A stretch of 64,000 bases of DNA, from assembly GCF_003332305.1 (NCBI RefSeq), contig NZ_QOIO01000021.1:39699-103698 (forward strand). The letters are read 5' to 3'. This document shows, piece after piece, positions 19,759 to 29,997 of this stretch. This DNA is from Microvirga aerophila. Lineage in GTDB: Bacteria; Pseudomonadota; Alphaproteobacteria; Rhizobiales; Beijerinckiaceae. How positions within the stretch are numbered: the stretch's first letter is position 1; every line of letters begins with the position of its first letter. A program made the position numbers and the translations under genes. The notes under the pieces are model-generated. The model was not told where the DNA came from and made no database searches. It worked only from the letters and a program-made list of their open reading frames with translations.

Positions 19759-20208
19759 TTGAGCGCTGAGAAGTCCCTGCGCATCCTCATTGTCGAGGAC
19801 GAAATACTGATTGCCCTGGAGTTGGAGAACCTGCTCCAAGACGAGGGGCATGACGTCGTCGGCATGGCCGCGTCCAGCAAGCAGGCCCTGACCCTTGGCA
19901 GGGATCTCACCCCGGATCTTGCTTTCGTCGATATCCACCTCGCCGATGGGCCCACGGGAGTCGACGTCGCGCGCCACTTCACTAATGAGCTTGGCATCAC
20001 CGTGCTCTTCATGACGGCCAACGCCAAGCGCATCCCGGACGATTGCGCCGGCGCCCGGGGCGTGATTGCCAAACCCTATACGGAGCGCGGCGTCAGAGAG
20101 GCTCTGGCCTATGTGATGGCAGAGCAGGACGAGGAGCAGCCAAACCGGACCATGACGTTCGTTCCGTTCGGCGCTCTTTCACGAGAGGACAGTTCCTCGC
20201 TGTCCTGA
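19759..20208 (+). CDS. Single-domain response regulator (CheY-like)
   Basis: 149 residues, receiver domain only. The acidic pocket is IVEDE (about 12-16), the phosphoacceptor Asp is in LAFVDIHLADG (near 55), the switch Thr in LFMTAN and the conserved Lys in VIAKPY. No output domain, so it likely acts by protein contact, for example in a phosphorelay or as a decoy. The start is TTG at 19759, supported by GAGGAGG six bases upstream; no ATG is suitably placed. No histidine kinase is nearby, so the partner is unknown. Confidence 0.9.
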   Translation: MSAEKSLRILIVEDEILIALELENLLQDEGHDVVGMAASSKQALTLGRDLTPDLAFVDIHLADGPTGVDVARHFTNELGITVLFMTANAKRIPDDCAGARGVIAKPYTERGVREALAYVMAEQDEEQPNRTMTFVPFGALSREDSSSLS

Positions 20209-20240
20209 GATCCTGGCTCATGACAGACATCGCCCATAGG

Positions 20241-20280
20241 CCTCATCCTGAGGAGGCTGTCAGGCCGTCTCGAAGGACCG
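20241..20280. repeat. Dispersed CCTCATCCTGAGGAG-type repeat
   Basis: Between the convergent response regulator and mutS. The core CCTCATCCTGAGGAG is near-palindromic, followed by GTCTCGAAGGA. The same element, partly degenerate and doubled, is found at 43088-43194. This repeat class is scattered through Rhizobiales intergenic DNA. Confidence 0.7.
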
Positions 20281-20291
20281 GGCCGGAAAGT

Positions 20292-23015
20292 TCACTGCTG
20301 CGCCTTCAGGCGGTAGAGCGCTTCCAGGGCTTCCCGAGGCGTCATCTGGTCGGGATCGATGCCGTCTAGCGCTTCCCGCAGCGGGTCCCGCTTCGGTTGC
20401 GTCGGTTGCGTCCGAACGGGAGCCGCGAAAAGCGGCAGATCGTCCACCAGGGCGCGTTTCGGGCTTTCCCTGTCGGACCGCTCCAACTCGCTCAAGATCG
20501 TCTTGGCACGCTCCACCACGGCCAAGGGCAGGCCAGCGAGGCGCGCCACCTGCAGGCCATAGGACCGGTCCGCCGCGCCTGGCACGACCTCGTGCAGGAA
20601 CACCACCTCGCCATTCCATTCCGTGACCTTCAGGGTCGCGTTGGCGATGCGCGGCATGCGGTCGGCGAGGGCTGTCAGTTCGTGGAAGTGGGTGGCGAAG
20701 AGGGCGCGGCAGCGGTTTGCCTCGTGCAGGTGCTCGATGGCCGCCCAGGCGATGGACAAGCCGTCGAAGGTGGCGGTGCCGCGGCCGATCTCGTCGAGGA
20801 TGACGAGGGAGCGGGACGTGGCCTGGTTCAGGATCGCCGCCGTCTCCACCATCTCGACCATGAACGTGGATCGCCCGCGCGCCAGATCGTCCGCTGCGCC
20901 GACACGGGAGAAAAGCCGGTCGACGATTCCGATATGCGCCTCCCGGGCAGGCACGAACGATCCCATCTGGGCCAGCACCACAATCAGGGCGTTCTGGCGC
21001 AGATACGTTGATTTACCGCCCATGTTGGGGCCGGTGATCAGGAGAATGTGCCCGGCATCCTTGCCTGAAAGGTTCGAGTCGTTCGCAATGAAGGCAGCGC
21101 CTTCGCGTTTGAGGGCTGCTTCCACGACCGGGTGGCGACCGCCCCTGATGTGGAAGGTCAGCCCGGTGTCGATGGTGGGCCGCCTCCAATCGAGGCGCAC
21201 GGCGAGGTCCGCCAGCGCCGCCGTCACGTCCACCACCGCGATGGCCTCGGCCGCGCGGGCGATGTCGGCCGATAGGTCGATGAGGTCCTGCGCCAGGGTG
21301 TCGAACAGACCAAGCTCGATCCGAAGCGCCCGGTCGGATGCGGAAGCGATCTTCGATTCGAGTTCGCCGAGCTCCAGAGTGGAGAAGCGCATGGCGCCCG
21401 CCATAGTCTGGCGGTGGACGAAAGTGTCTTTCCAGGGCTCCTTGAGCAGGTCCTCGCCCACGTTCTGCGGCACCTCCACGAAGTAGCCGATCATGTGGTT
21501 GTGCTTGACGCGCAAGGTGCGGCAGCCCGTCTCCGCCGCGTAACGAGCCTGGAGCGCCGCGATGAAGCGACGGGAATCCTGCTGCAGCTCGCGCAATTCA
21601 TCGAGGCTCTGATCGAACCCTGCGCGAACGAAGCCGCCGTCGCGCTTCAGGAGCGGCAGGTCCTCGGCAAGCGCCACCGCGAGCCGCTCGGCCACGTCCG
21701 TCCGCAGGGATTGCAGCAGTTCCGCCGCGCCCGAGAGCTCTTTCGGCAGGTTGGGCGTAATGGCGAGTTCGAGCCCCAGATCCCGCGCGGCGAACAGGCC
21801 ATCGCGCACGCAGGCTAGATCCCGCGGCCCGCCGCGTCCCAGGCCGAGGCGCGAGAGGGCTCGCGCCAGATCGGGCGAGCGTTTGAGGATGCGTCGCAGC
21901 CGGTCGCGCAGGTCTCCGTTTTCCACCAGGGACGCAACCGCGTCCTGTCTGTCGTGGATCAGGCCCGGATGGGTGAGGGGGCCGGCCAACCGGTCCGCAA
22001 GCAGCCGCGCGCCGCCGGGCGTCACCGTGCAATCGATGGTGGCGAGCAGGCTGCCGGACCGCTCGCCCGAGAGGGTCCGCGTGAGCTCGAGGTTGGCCCG
22101 GGTGGCGGAGTCGATGGCGAGCGCCGCTCCCGCATTGTCCCGCACGGGTGGGTTGAGGACCGGGCGGCTGCCGATCTGCGTCTTCTCGATATAGAACAGG
22201 GCGCTGCCGGCCGCCGTGATCTCGGCCCGGCTGAAGGAGCCGAACGCGTCCAGGGTTGCGACGCCGAAATGCTCCTTGAGCCGCCGCTCGGCCGATGCGG
22301 GATCGAGGCCCTCGCGGGACAGGGGCGTGATGGAGGCCCTGGTCTCCCGCCAGAAGGCCGCGAGTTCGGGGTCGTCGTGGATGACGTCGGGCACCAGGAT
22401 CTCGCGCGGCTCGAAACGGGCGATCTCGGCCGAAAGGCCCGCCCCATCCGTCTCGCTCAGGACGAAATGTCCTGTGGAAATATCCACGGCCGCCAAGGCG
22501 TAGCACCATTGCGTATCGGAGACGCGGCGGCGCGCAATAGCCAGGAAGTAATTGGCGCGGCCCGGTTCGAGGAGGCGTTCCTCCGTGATGGTGCCCGGCG
22601 TGACGAGGCGCACCACGTCGCGGCGCACCACGGATTTCGCTCCCCGCTTCTTGGCCTCGGCCGGATCCTCGGTCTGTTCGCAGACCGCCACCCGATGCCC
22701 CAGGCCGATCAGGCGCTGGAGGTAGTCGTCCGCCCGGTCCACGGGCACCCCGCACATGGGGATGTCCTGTCCCTGGTGCTTGCCGCGCTTGGTGAGCACG
22801 ATGCCGAGGGACTGGCTGGCGATTTCCGCATCTTCGAAGAAGAGCTCGTAGAAATCCCCCATCCGGTAGAACAGGAGGCTATCCGGATTCGCCGCCTTGA
22901 TCTCGATATACTGTGCCATCATGGGCGTGACGCGGTTGTCCGGCACCGTCTTCGATGCGGAGGTCTCGGGCGTCGCGGGGGACTCGGCGGGCTGGTACAG
23001 GGCTTGTGATGACAT
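20292..23015 (-). CDS. mutS: DNA mismatch repair protein MutS
   Basis: Mismatch-recognition ATPase of post-replicative repair. 907 residues, normal for alphaproteobacteria. The mismatch-wedge motif is in [17 protein letters not shown] (Phe-x-Glu, about residue 50); connector, lever and clamp domains follow; the ATPase has Walker [14 protein letters not shown], Walker [17 protein letters not shown] and the dimer-interface THFHELTAL. Start ATG 23015 divides 151 bases from divergent maeB. mutL is not in the window. Confidence 0.98.
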   Translation of the reverse strand: MSSQALYQPAESPATPETSASKTVPDNRVTPMMAQYIEIKAANPDSLLFYRMGDFYELFFEDAEIASQSLGIVLTKRGKHQGQDIPMCGVPVDRADDYLQRLIGLGHRVAVCEQTEDPAEAKKRGAKSVVRRDVVRLVTPGTITEERLLEPGRANYFLAIARRRVSDTQWCYALAAVDISTGHFVLSETDGAGLSAEIARFEPREILVPDVIHDDPELAAFWRETRASITPLSREGLDPASAERRLKEHFGVATLDAFGSFSRAEITAAGSALFYIEKTQIGSRPVLNPPVRDNAGAALAIDSATRANLELTRTLSGERSGSLLATIDCTVTPGGARLLADRLAGPLTHPGLIHDRQDAVASLVENGDLRDRLRRILKRSPDLARALSRLGLGRGGPRDLACVRDGLFAARDLGLELAITPNLPKELSGAAELLQSLRTDVAERLAVALAEDLPLLKRDGGFVRAGFDQSLDELRELQQDSRRFIAALQARYAAETGCRTLRVKHNHMIGYFVEVPQNVGEDLLKEPWKDTFVHRQTMAGAMRFSTLELGELESKIASASDRALRIELGLFDTLAQDLIDLSADIARAAEAIAVVDVTAALADLAVRLDWRRPTIDTGLTFHIRGGRHPVVEAALKREGAAFIANDSNLSGKDAGHILLITGPNMGGKSTYLRQNALIVVLAQMGSFVPAREAHIGIVDRLFSRVGAADDLARGRSTFMVEMVETAAILNQATSRSLVILDEIGRGTATFDGLSIAWAAIEHLHEANRCRALFATHFHELTALADRMPRIANATLKVTEWNGEVVFLHEVVPGAADRSYGLQVARLAGLPLAVVERAKTILSELERSDRESPKRALVDDLPLFAAPVRTQPTQPKRDPLREALDGIDPDQMTPREALEALYRLKAQQ

Positions 23016-23166
23016 CCTCTTGTCTTAGCAAAGCTGCTTGGTCCTTTCACCCGTGTCACAGGGTCCCCCGAAAGGGTGTGGACAAGTCTTGAGGGGAGGG
23101 GCGTGCATGCCTTAAGGTCGCAGGTCCTAACGGAAACGCCCCGCCACAAAAACAGCGATAAAACAG

Positions 23167-25455
23167 ATGAACGATCAGCCTCCGAGCCGTCGCAGCCGCC
23201 CGACCTTCACGGACCAGGAGGCACTGCAATTCCACGCGCAAGGCCGCCCCGGAAAACTCGAGGTCGTCCCCACGAAGCCGATGGCAACCCAGCGTGACCT
23301 GTCGCTGGCCTATTCTCCGGGCGTTGCGGTTCCGGTGCTGGCCATCGCGGAAAACCCGTCGCTCGCCTTCGACTACACCACCCGGTCCAACATGGTGGCG
23401 GTGATTTCGAACGGAACCGCCATCCTGGGCCTTGGCAATCTCGGCGCGCTGGCCTCCAAGCCCGTGATGGAGGGCAAGTCGGTCCTGTTCAAGCGCTTCG
23501 CGGATGTGGATTCGATCGACCTCGAGGTCGACACGGAAGACGCCGACGCCTTCATCAACTGCGTGCGCTATCTCGGGCCTTCCTTCGGCGGCATCAATCT
23601 GGAGGACATCAAGGCGCCCGAGTGCTTCATCATCGAAGAGCGCCTGCGTGAGATCATGGACATTCCCGTGTTCCACGACGACCAGCACGGCACGGCCATC
23701 ATTGCGGCGGCCGGCCTCATCAACGCGCTGCATCTCACTGGGCGCGACATGGCCAAGACGAAGCTCGTGGTCAACGGTGCAGGCGCTGCCGGCATCGCTT
23801 GCACGGAGCTTCTCAAGGCCATGGGATTTGCGCCCAACAACGTGATCCTGTGCGACACGAAGGGCGTGATCTATCGCGGGCGCACCGAGGGCATGAATCA
23901 GTGGAAATCGGCTCATGCGGCCGAAACCGACGACCGCACCCTGGCGGACGCCCTCAACGGGGCCGATGCAGTGTTCGGGCTTTCGGCCAAGGGAGCGTTC
24001 ACCGACGACATGATCCGCTCCATGGCGCCCAACCCCATCATCTTCGCCATGGCCAACCCGGATCCGGAAATCACCCCGGAGGAGGTGGCCCGCATCCGCG
24101 ACGACGTGATCATCGCCACGGGTCGCTCCGATTACCCAAACCAGGTGAACAACGTTCTCGGTTTCCCGTACATCTTTCGCGGGGCCCTCGACGTGCAGGC
24201 CACCACCATCAACATGGAAATGAAGATCGCCGCCGCTCAGGCGTTGGCCGAACTCGCCCGCGAAGACGTTCCGGATGAGGTGGCGGCCGCCTACCAGGGC
24301 TCACGCCCGCGATTCGGGAACGACTACATCATCCCCGTGCCGTTCGATCCGCGGCTGATCCACACCATCCCGCCGGCGGTCGCGAAATCGGCGATGGATT
24401 CAGGGGTGGCCCGCCGCCCCATCGTGGACACGCGGGCCTACAAGGCGCAATTGTCCGCTCGCCGCGATCCGGTGGCCGGCACCCTCAACCGCATCTTCGA
24501 GCGCGTGCGCAAGTTTCCGAAGCGCGTCGTCTTCGCGGAGGGCGAGGAGGAGCAGGTCATTCGCGCGGCAATCTCGTTCGTCAATCAGGATCTCGGCACG
24601 GCGATCCTCGTCGGGCGCGAGGATCGCATTCATGAGACTGCGACGGCAGCCGGCATCGACCTGGAGGGCCGCGAGGGTGTCGAGATTCACAATGCGCGGC
24701 TGTCGAACCGCAACAGCACCTATGCGCAGTTCCTGTACGAGCGCTTGCAGCGCAAGGGCTATCTGTTCCGCGACTGTCAGCGCCTGATCAACCAGGACCG
24801 CAATCACTTCGCCGCCTCCATGGTGGCGCTCGGCGACGCCGACGCCATGGTGACGGGCGCCACCCGCAACTACTCAACCGCCATGGCCGATGTCAGGCAT
24901 GTGATCGACGCCAAGCCCGGACACCGGGTGATCGGCGTTTCCCTGTGCCTTGCCCGCGGCCATACGGTTCTGGTGGCAGACACGGCCATCCACGAGATGC
25001 CAAGCGCCGAGGAACTTGCCGAGATCGCGATCGAGTCGGCCGGGGTCGCGCGACGCCTCGGCTACGAGCCAAGGGTGGCGCTCCTGTCCTTCTCGAGTTT
25101 CGGGCATCCCCCTGCGGAGCGCGCGGAAAAGATCCAGCAGGCGGTTCAGATCCTCGACGATATGCGGGTCGATTTCGAGTACGACGGCGAGATGGCGGCC
25201 GACGTGGCCTTGAATCGGGATCTGATGGCGCAGTACCCGTTCAGCCGCCTCAAGGGCCCGGCTAACGTCCTTGTCATGCCGGCTTTCCACTCCGCGTCGA
25301 TCTCCACCAAGATGCTGCAGGAACTCGGCGGCGCGATGGTGCTGGGCCCCATGGTGGTTGGCCTCGACAAGCCGATTCAGATCGTCTCGCTCGGGGCGAC
25401 GGATGCCGACATCGTCAACATGGCAGCGCTCGCGGCTTATAATATCGGTGGATAA
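23167..25455 (+). CDS. maeB: NADP-dependent malic enzyme with phosphotransacetylase-like domain
   Basis: 762 residues: malic enzyme module (about 1-430) plus a PTA-like C-terminal domain (about 440-762), the MaeB architecture. Visible are the tyrosine-containing SLAYSPGVAVP, the metal-binding DDQHGTAI, and the dinucleotide motif VVNGAGAAGIACTELL. Decarboxylates malate to pyruvate with NADP, feeding gluconeogenesis and lipid synthesis on organic acids. The PTA part usually lacks acetyl-transfer activity and confers allosteric control by acetyl-CoA. Followed by a strong inverted repeat. Confidence 0.97.
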   Translation: MNDQPPSRRSRPTFTDQEALQFHAQGRPGKLEVVPTKPMATQRDLSLAYSPGVAVPVLAIAENPSLAFDYTTRSNMVAVISNGTAILGLGNLGALASKPVMEGKSVLFKRFADVDSIDLEVDTEDADAFINCVRYLGPSFGGINLEDIKAPECFIIEERLREIMDIPVFHDDQHGTAIIAAAGLINALHLTGRDMAKTKLVVNGAGAAGIACTELLKAMGFAPNNVILCDTKGVIYRGRTEGMNQWKSAHAAETDDRTLADALNGADAVFGLSAKGAFTDDMIRSMAPNPIIFAMANPDPEITPEEVARIRDDVIIATGRSDYPNQVNNVLGFPYIFRGALDVQATTINMEMKIAAAQALAELAREDVPDEVAAAYQGSRPRFGNDYIIPVPFDPRLIHTIPPAVAKSAMDSGVARRPIVDTRAYKAQLSARRDPVAGTLNRIFERVRKFPKRVVFAEGEEEQVIRAAISFVNQDLGTAILVGREDRIHETATAAGIDLEGREGVEIHNARLSNRNSTYAQFLYERLQRKGYLFRDCQRLINQDRNHFAASMVALGDADAMVTGATRNYSTAMADVRHVIDAKPGHRVIGVSLCLARGHTVLVADTAIHEMPSAEELAEIAIESAGVARRLGYEPRVALLSFSSFGHPPAERAEKIQQAVQILDDMRVDFEYDGEMAADVALNRDLMAQYPFSRLKGPANVLVMPAFHSASISTKMLQELGGAMVLGPMVVGLDKPIQIVSLGATDADIVNMAALAAYNIGG

Positions 25456-25461
25456 TCCTTG

Positions 25462-25493
25462 GGCTCTCTCGACGCTGGTGCGTCGAGAGAGCC
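25462..25493 (+). terminator. 14-base perfect inverted repeat after maeB
   Basis: GGCTCTCTCGACGC (25462-25475), loop TGGT, GCGTCGAGAGAGCC (25480-25493), starting seven bases past the maeB stop. The stem is perfect, but only CTGCTTCC follows, so it is a factor-dependent or imperfect terminator, or an mRNA-stabilising hairpin. It separates maeB from the HAD gene. Confidence 0.7.
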
Positions 25494-25614
25494 TGCTTCC
25501 GCTTCGCTGATCAGGCCACGCGATCTTGGCGCGCCATCGTCTTCCAAGAATGGCTTTGCGGCTCCAAAGAAGTTAAAGGCCTCTCCGGACCATATCAGGA
25601 GAAGACTTGTGACG

Positions 25615-26226
25615 ATGGGGAAGCCACATATTGTCGTGTTCGATATCGGCAACGTTCTGCTGCGCTGGGATCCGCGCAATCTCTACCGCAAGATTTTCAG
25701 CGATGAGACGCAGATGGAGTGGTTTCTCTCCACGGTCTGCACGCCGCATTGGAACATTGAGCAGGATCGCGGCCGCGACTGGGACGAGGCGGTCGCTCTC
25801 CTGGTCAAGGATTATCCGGATCACGAGACCCCCATCCGGGCCTTTCACGAGCGTTGGGAGGAGACGGTCTCCGGCGTCATCGAGGAGAACGTGGCTCTTC
25901 TCGAGCGGCTGCGCGAAGCCGGGGTGCCGAATTACGCCATCACCAATTTTTCCGGTCCGAAATTCGTTCTGGCCCAGAAGCTGTATCCGTTCCTGGCCGG
26001 GTTCGACGACGCGATCGTGTCAGGCGACGAGCGCCTCCTGAAGCCGCAGCCGGAAATCTATAATCTTCTGCTCTCCCGCTATGGACTGACGGCCGGGGAC
26101 TGCATCTTCATCGACGATTCCCGAGACAACGTGGAGGGAGCCCGAGCGGTTGGAATGCACGCGATCCACTTCAACGAACCCATGGATCTCGCGGCCGAAC
26201 TTCGCCGTTACGGCATCGAGGCTTAA
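25615..26226 (+). CDS. HAD-superfamily hydrolase (subfamily IA)
   Basis: 203 residues. HAD motif I is VVFDIGNVLLRWD (nucleophile and acid Asp), motif II the ITNFSG segment, motif III the Lys in LLKPQPEIY, motif IV IFIDDSRDN; the cap is an alpha-helical insertion after motif I (C1), as in the DhlB/YihX-like group. A small-molecule phosphatase or haloacid dehalogenase is likely; the substrate cannot be read from sequence. ATG 25615 follows AGGAGAAG; GTG 25609 is an alternative. 44 bases upstream of hrpB on the same strand. Confidence 0.9.
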   Translation: MGKPHIVVFDIGNVLLRWDPRNLYRKIFSDETQMEWFLSTVCTPHWNIEQDRGRDWDEAVALLVKDYPDHETPIRAFHERWEETVSGVIEENVALLERLREAGVPNYAITNFSGPKFVLAQKLYPFLAGFDDAIVSGDERLLKPQPEIYNLLLSRYGLTAGDCIFIDDSRDNVEGARAVGMHAIHFNEPMDLAAELRRYGIEA

Positions 26227-26270
26227 AAGGCCCCGCTTGCCCTCCGGTCGCGCATGAGCCATCAGGCGGC

Positions 26271-28739
26271 ATGCGCGCTTTCGAAGCCTCCCTCCCCATC
26301 GACGCGGTGCTCGCCGATCTGACGGCGAGCCTGGCGAACCGCCCCAATGCGGTTCTCGTCGCGCCGCCCGGCGCCGGCAAGACCACCCGCGTGCCGCTTG
26401 TTCTTCTCGATGAGGCGTGGACGGAAGGCCGCAAGATCATCCTTCTGGAGCCCCGCCGTCTCGCAGCCCGGGCTGCGGCGGACCGGATGGCCAGGACGCT
26501 TGGCGAAACGGTCGGCGAGACGGTTGGCTTGCGTGTGCGTCTCGGCTCCAAGATCAGCCGCAAGACCCGGATCGAGGTGGTCACCGAGGGCGTGTTCGCC
26601 CGTATGATCCTCGACGACCCGGCGCTCGAAGGCGTTGCGGCCGTGCTCTTCGACGAGTTTCATGAGCGCTCCCTCGATGCGGATCTCGGCCTTGCCCTTG
26701 CGCTTGATGCGCAAGGCGGTCTTCGCGAGGATTTGCGCCTTCTCGTCATGTCGGCGACCCTCGACGGAGCGCGAGTCGCGAGGCTGTTGAACGATGCTCC
26801 GGTCATCGAATCGGAGGGGCGCGCCTATCCGGTGGAAACCCGCTATCTCGGCCGCGATCCGAACCGGCGCATCGAGGAGCAGGTTGCGGAGGCGATCACC
26901 CGCGCCCTCCGGGCGGAGCCGGGCTCCATCCTGGTCTTCCTGCCAGGGCAGGGCGAGATCCGCCGGGTCGACACCATGCTGCGTGAGCGCATCGGTGATC
27001 CCAGTGTCGATATCGCGCCGCTCTATGGGGCGCTCGACCGGGCCGAGCAGGATCTTGCCGTCGGTCCCGCCAGGCCCGGCCGCCGCAAGGTGGTGCTCGC
27101 CACCTCCATTGCCGAGACGTCGCTCACGATCGAGGGCGTGCGAGTCGTCATCGATTCAGGTCTCGCCCGCGTGCCCGTCTACGAGCCGAATATCGGCCTG
27201 ACGCGACTGGAGACCGTGCGCGTTTCCCGCGCCGCCGCCGATCAGCGCCGGGGCCGCGCGGGACGAACGGAGCCAGGCACTGCGTATCGGCTCTGGGAGG
27301 AGGCCGCGAGCGGAGCCTTGGAGGCTTACGCACGACCGGAAATCCTGTCGGCCGACCTCGCGCCTCTTCTGTTGGATTGCGCCGCATGGGGCGTGACGGA
27401 TCCGACAACCCTGTCCTTCCTCGATCCGCCGCCCGCGCCAGCCCTCAAGGAGGCCGGGGCGCTGCTCCGCCAGCTTCACGCGCTCGATGACGATGGCCGC
27501 ATCACCGAGACTGGCCGTAGGCTGCGCAATCTCCCGCTGCCGCCGCGCCTAGCCCGCATGGTTCTGGCCGCGGGAGAACGGGGGCAAGCCCGGGATGCCG
27601 CCGATCTCGGGGCCGTTCTAGTAGAGCGCGGTCTTGGCGGGGATGCGGTGGATCTGACCGAGCGGGTCGAACGCTTCCGGCGGGAGCGCTCGAAGCGGGC
27701 GGAGGACATGCGCCGTCTGGCGGATGGATGGGCCAAGGCGGCCTCCGGCAATGCCCTCACGGGTGAATCGCGCTCCATCGGTTCGCTGCTGACGCTGGCC
27801 TTCCCGGACCGCCTCGCCAAAGCGCGCGGCAAGACCGGGGAATACGTGATGGCCAACGGACGCGGCGCGGCGGTTGAACCTCACGAGAGGCTGGCGAAGG
27901 AGCCCTATCTGGCCATTGCTGAGATTGCCGGAGGAGCCGCCTCCGCGCGGATCCTGGCTGCGGCTCCCATTGGCCTGGAGGAAATCGAAGCGTCTTTCGG
28001 CAACGACGTCGAGCAGCGCGACGAGATCACCTTCGACCGTCAGGCCCGGGCCTTGCGCGCACGGGCCGTTCGCCGGTACGGCGCGCTCGTGCTGAACGAG
28101 CATCCCTTAAGGGTTCCGGCGACGGAAGATGCTGCGCGCGCACTCGCGTCGGGCCTCGTGTCCCTCGGCCTCGAGGCGCTGCCTTTCTCCAAGGCCCTCG
28201 CGCAATGGCGCGAGCGTGTGATGTTCCTGCGCATGGCCGAAGGGGATGAATGGCCCGATCTGTCCGACGAGGCGCTGGCTGCAACGGCGGCGGAGTGGCT
28301 CGCTCCCCATCTCGTTGGCAAGAGCAGCCTTAGCGAGATCGGGCCGGACCTCTTGAGCGATGCGCTGCGAAGTCTTCTCCCGTGGAACCTTCAGCGGCGG
28401 CTCGACGCGGAGGCGCCGACCCATATCGAAGTGCCGACCGGCTCGCAGGTCCCGGTGGATTACGGAGACGGGGAGGGCCCGGTCCTAGCCGTGCGGGTGC
28501 AGGAACTCTTCGGACTGGATAAGCATCCCACCATCGCGGCAGGCCGGGTGCCCCTGATCCTGCATCTGCTTTCGCCCGCGCAGCGCCCGATCCAGATTAC
28601 CCGCGACCTTCCGGGTTTCTGGCGCGGCTCCTGGGCTGCGGTGAGGGCGGATATGCGTGGGCAATACCCGAAGCATCCCTGGCCCGAGGATCCGCTGACC
28701 GCCCCGCCCACGCGGCGCGCCAAACCCAGAGGGACCTGA
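26271..28739 (+). CDS. hrpB: ATP-dependent helicase HrpB
   Basis: 822-residue DEAH-box helicase. Motif I GAGKTTRVP, motif II DEFHERSLD, motif III MSATLDGARV, motif V/VI QRRGRAGRTEPG, then helicase-associated and HrpB-specific C-terminal domains (HRPB_C, from about 600). HrpB is a core bacterial putative RNA helicase of still unsettled cellular role; related HrpA rescues stalled ribosomes. It converges with mgsA, with just two bases between stops. Confidence 0.96.
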   Translation: MRAFEASLPIDAVLADLTASLANRPNAVLVAPPGAGKTTRVPLVLLDEAWTEGRKIILLEPRRLAARAAADRMARTLGETVGETVGLRVRLGSKISRKTRIEVVTEGVFARMILDDPALEGVAAVLFDEFHERSLDADLGLALALDAQGGLREDLRLLVMSATLDGARVARLLNDAPVIESEGRAYPVETRYLGRDPNRRIEEQVAEAITRALRAEPGSILVFLPGQGEIRRVDTMLRERIGDPSVDIAPLYGALDRAEQDLAVGPARPGRRKVVLATSIAETSLTIEGVRVVIDSGLARVPVYEPNIGLTRLETVRVSRAAADQRRGRAGRTEPGTAYRLWEEAASGALEAYARPEILSADLAPLLLDCAAWGVTDPTTLSFLDPPPAPALKEAGALLRQLHALDDDGRITETGRRLRNLPLPPRLARMVLAAGERGQARDAADLGAVLVERGLGGDAVDLTERVERFRRERSKRAEDMRRLADGWAKAASGNALTGESRSIGSLLTLAFPDRLAKARGKTGEYVMANGRGAAVEPHERLAKEPYLAIAEIAGGAASARILAAAPIGLEEIEASFGNDVEQRDEITFDRQARALRARAVRRYGALVLNEHPLRVPATEDAARALASGLVSLGLEALPFSKALAQWRERVMFLRMAEGDEWPDLSDEALAATAAEWLAPHLVGKSSLSEIGPDLLSDALRSLLPWNLQRRLDAEAPTHIEVPTGSQVPVDYGDGEGPVLAVRVQELFGLDKHPTIAAGRVPLILHLLSPAQRPIQITRDLPGFWRGSWAAVRADMRGQYPKHPWPEDPLTAPPTRRAKPRGT

Positions 28740-28741
28740 GT

Positions 28742-29137
28742 TTATGCTTCCTGCGCGATGTGAGCCTTGAACGTCTCGATCAGCCGTTCGGCGGTGGCGG
28801 GGTTGAGGGCCATCGGAATGTCATAGACCAGGGCGAGGCGCATCAGCGCCTTCACGTCCACATCGTGCGGGTGGGGCGAGAGAGGGTCGACGAAGAAGAA
28901 CAAGGCATCGATCTTGCCGTCTGCGATCATGGCTCCGATCTGCTGGTCGCCGCCCAAGGGGCCGCTCTTGAGGCGCGTGACGGAAAGGGTGGGGCAATGC
29001 TCCATGACGCGCGCGCCAGTAGTTCCGGTCGCAAAGATGGCGAAGGGCCGAAGCGTGGCCTCGTGCATGGCTGCGAAGCGAGCCATGTCGTCCTTCTTGG
29101 CGTCGTGCGCGACGAGCGCCAATGTAAGCTTGTCCAT
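28742..29137 (-). CDS. mgsA: Methylglyoxal synthase
   Basis: Converts dihydroxyacetone phosphate to methylglyoxal, a bypass of lower glycolysis used in phosphate-poor or sugar-overload states. 131 residues from ATG 29137 ([18 protein letters not shown]). The phosphate-binding and catalytic block [13 protein letters not shown] and the [18 protein letters not shown] segment are diagnostic. An upstream ATG at 29215 would add 26 residues lying inside the next gene and was rejected. Seven bases downstream of the DUF1194 gene. Confidence 0.97.
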   Translation of the reverse strand: MDKLTLALVAHDAKKDDMARFAAMHEATLRPFAIFATGTTGARVMEHCPTLSVTRLKSGPLGGDQQIGAMIADGKIDALFFFVDPLSPHPHDVDVKALMRLALVYDIPMALNPATAERLIETFKAHIAQEA

Positions 29138-29144
29138 GTTGACG

Positions 29145-29951
29145 TCAGTTGCTCCAGCGATCGCGCCATTGCATCTCACCAGAGAGGCAATTGGCCCGCG
29201 GAGTATTCTGAACACGTTTCAGCAGCGGTTCGGAAGGTGTCAGATTGGCGATTTCAAGAAGAATCTTCGTCTTGATGGCCTCGATGAACTGATCGCGCTC
29301 CCGAACCGGGACCATGAAAGCGCCCTGTCCGCCGATCACGCATTCCTTGAAATAGACGTCGAGCTCGGGGATATCGAGGTAGCCGGGCCTGCGCAGCATG
29401 ATCGGCAGCCCATTGACGGTGATGCCCTTTGCAACGGCGTCGTCCCGGGCCTGCACCACCCCCCGGCCCTGATTGTTCGGCCCGTCGCCGGACACGTCGA
29501 TCACCTGTCGGGTGGCCTCGACGCCGCTCTCGTCCAAAAGCTTCACGCTGAAATCGATGGCGCTGGCGATGGAGGTTCGCTGCGCCCGCCGCAGAGGCGT
29601 CGTGGCGATCCTGTCCGCAAAGGCCATCAGGCTCTCGGGATTGTCGAGAACCGTCCAGGGGACGATGACCTTCTGGTCCGCCGAGCCGGCCCATTCCATG
29701 TATGTGACGGCGATCTTGCCCAGCATTCCGCCCCGGATCGCATCATGGACCAATTGGGATCGAAAGGCCTGGGCAAAGCCCTCACGCTGCAGGGCCTGCT
29801 CCTCGGTGTCCATGGAGAAGGAGATGTCCACCGCCAGCACGAGGGCGAGGTCGACCTCGGTCTGCGCCCGGGCCTGAACCGAAGCCCCCAGCAGACCCAG
29901 GAGTAACGCTAGTCCCGCAGCAAGATGGGCAAGGCCTCGACGAACCATCAT
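29145..29951 (-). CDS. DUF1194 (VWA-like) secreted protein
   Basis: 268 residues with a signal peptide (about 1-30, AQA-type cleavage). The mature part is a von Willebrand A-like domain with a complete MIDAS start, [11 protein letters not shown] (DxSxS), and the SGDGPNN metal-site segment. DUF1194 proteins are periplasmic, conserved in Rhizobiales, function unknown. Presumably cotranscribed with mgsA (seven-base gap). Confidence 0.87.
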   Translation of the reverse strand: MMVRRGLAHLAAGLALLLGLLGASVQARAQTEVDLALVLAVDISFSMDTEEQALQREGFAQAFRSQLVHDAIRGGMLGKIAVTYMEWAGSADQKVIVPWTVLDNPESLMAFADRIATTPLRRAQRTSIASAIDFSVKLLDESGVEATRQVIDVSGDGPNNQGRGVVQARDDAVAKGITVNGLPIMLRRPGYLDIPELDVYFKECVIGGQGAFMVPVRERDQFIEAIKTKILLEIANLTPSEPLLKRVQNTPRANCLSGEMQWRDRWSN

Positions 29952-29997
29952 AGTCTCCTCTTGGGAGCCGGGTCGGTTCTAGAAGTGTGCCAGTAAC

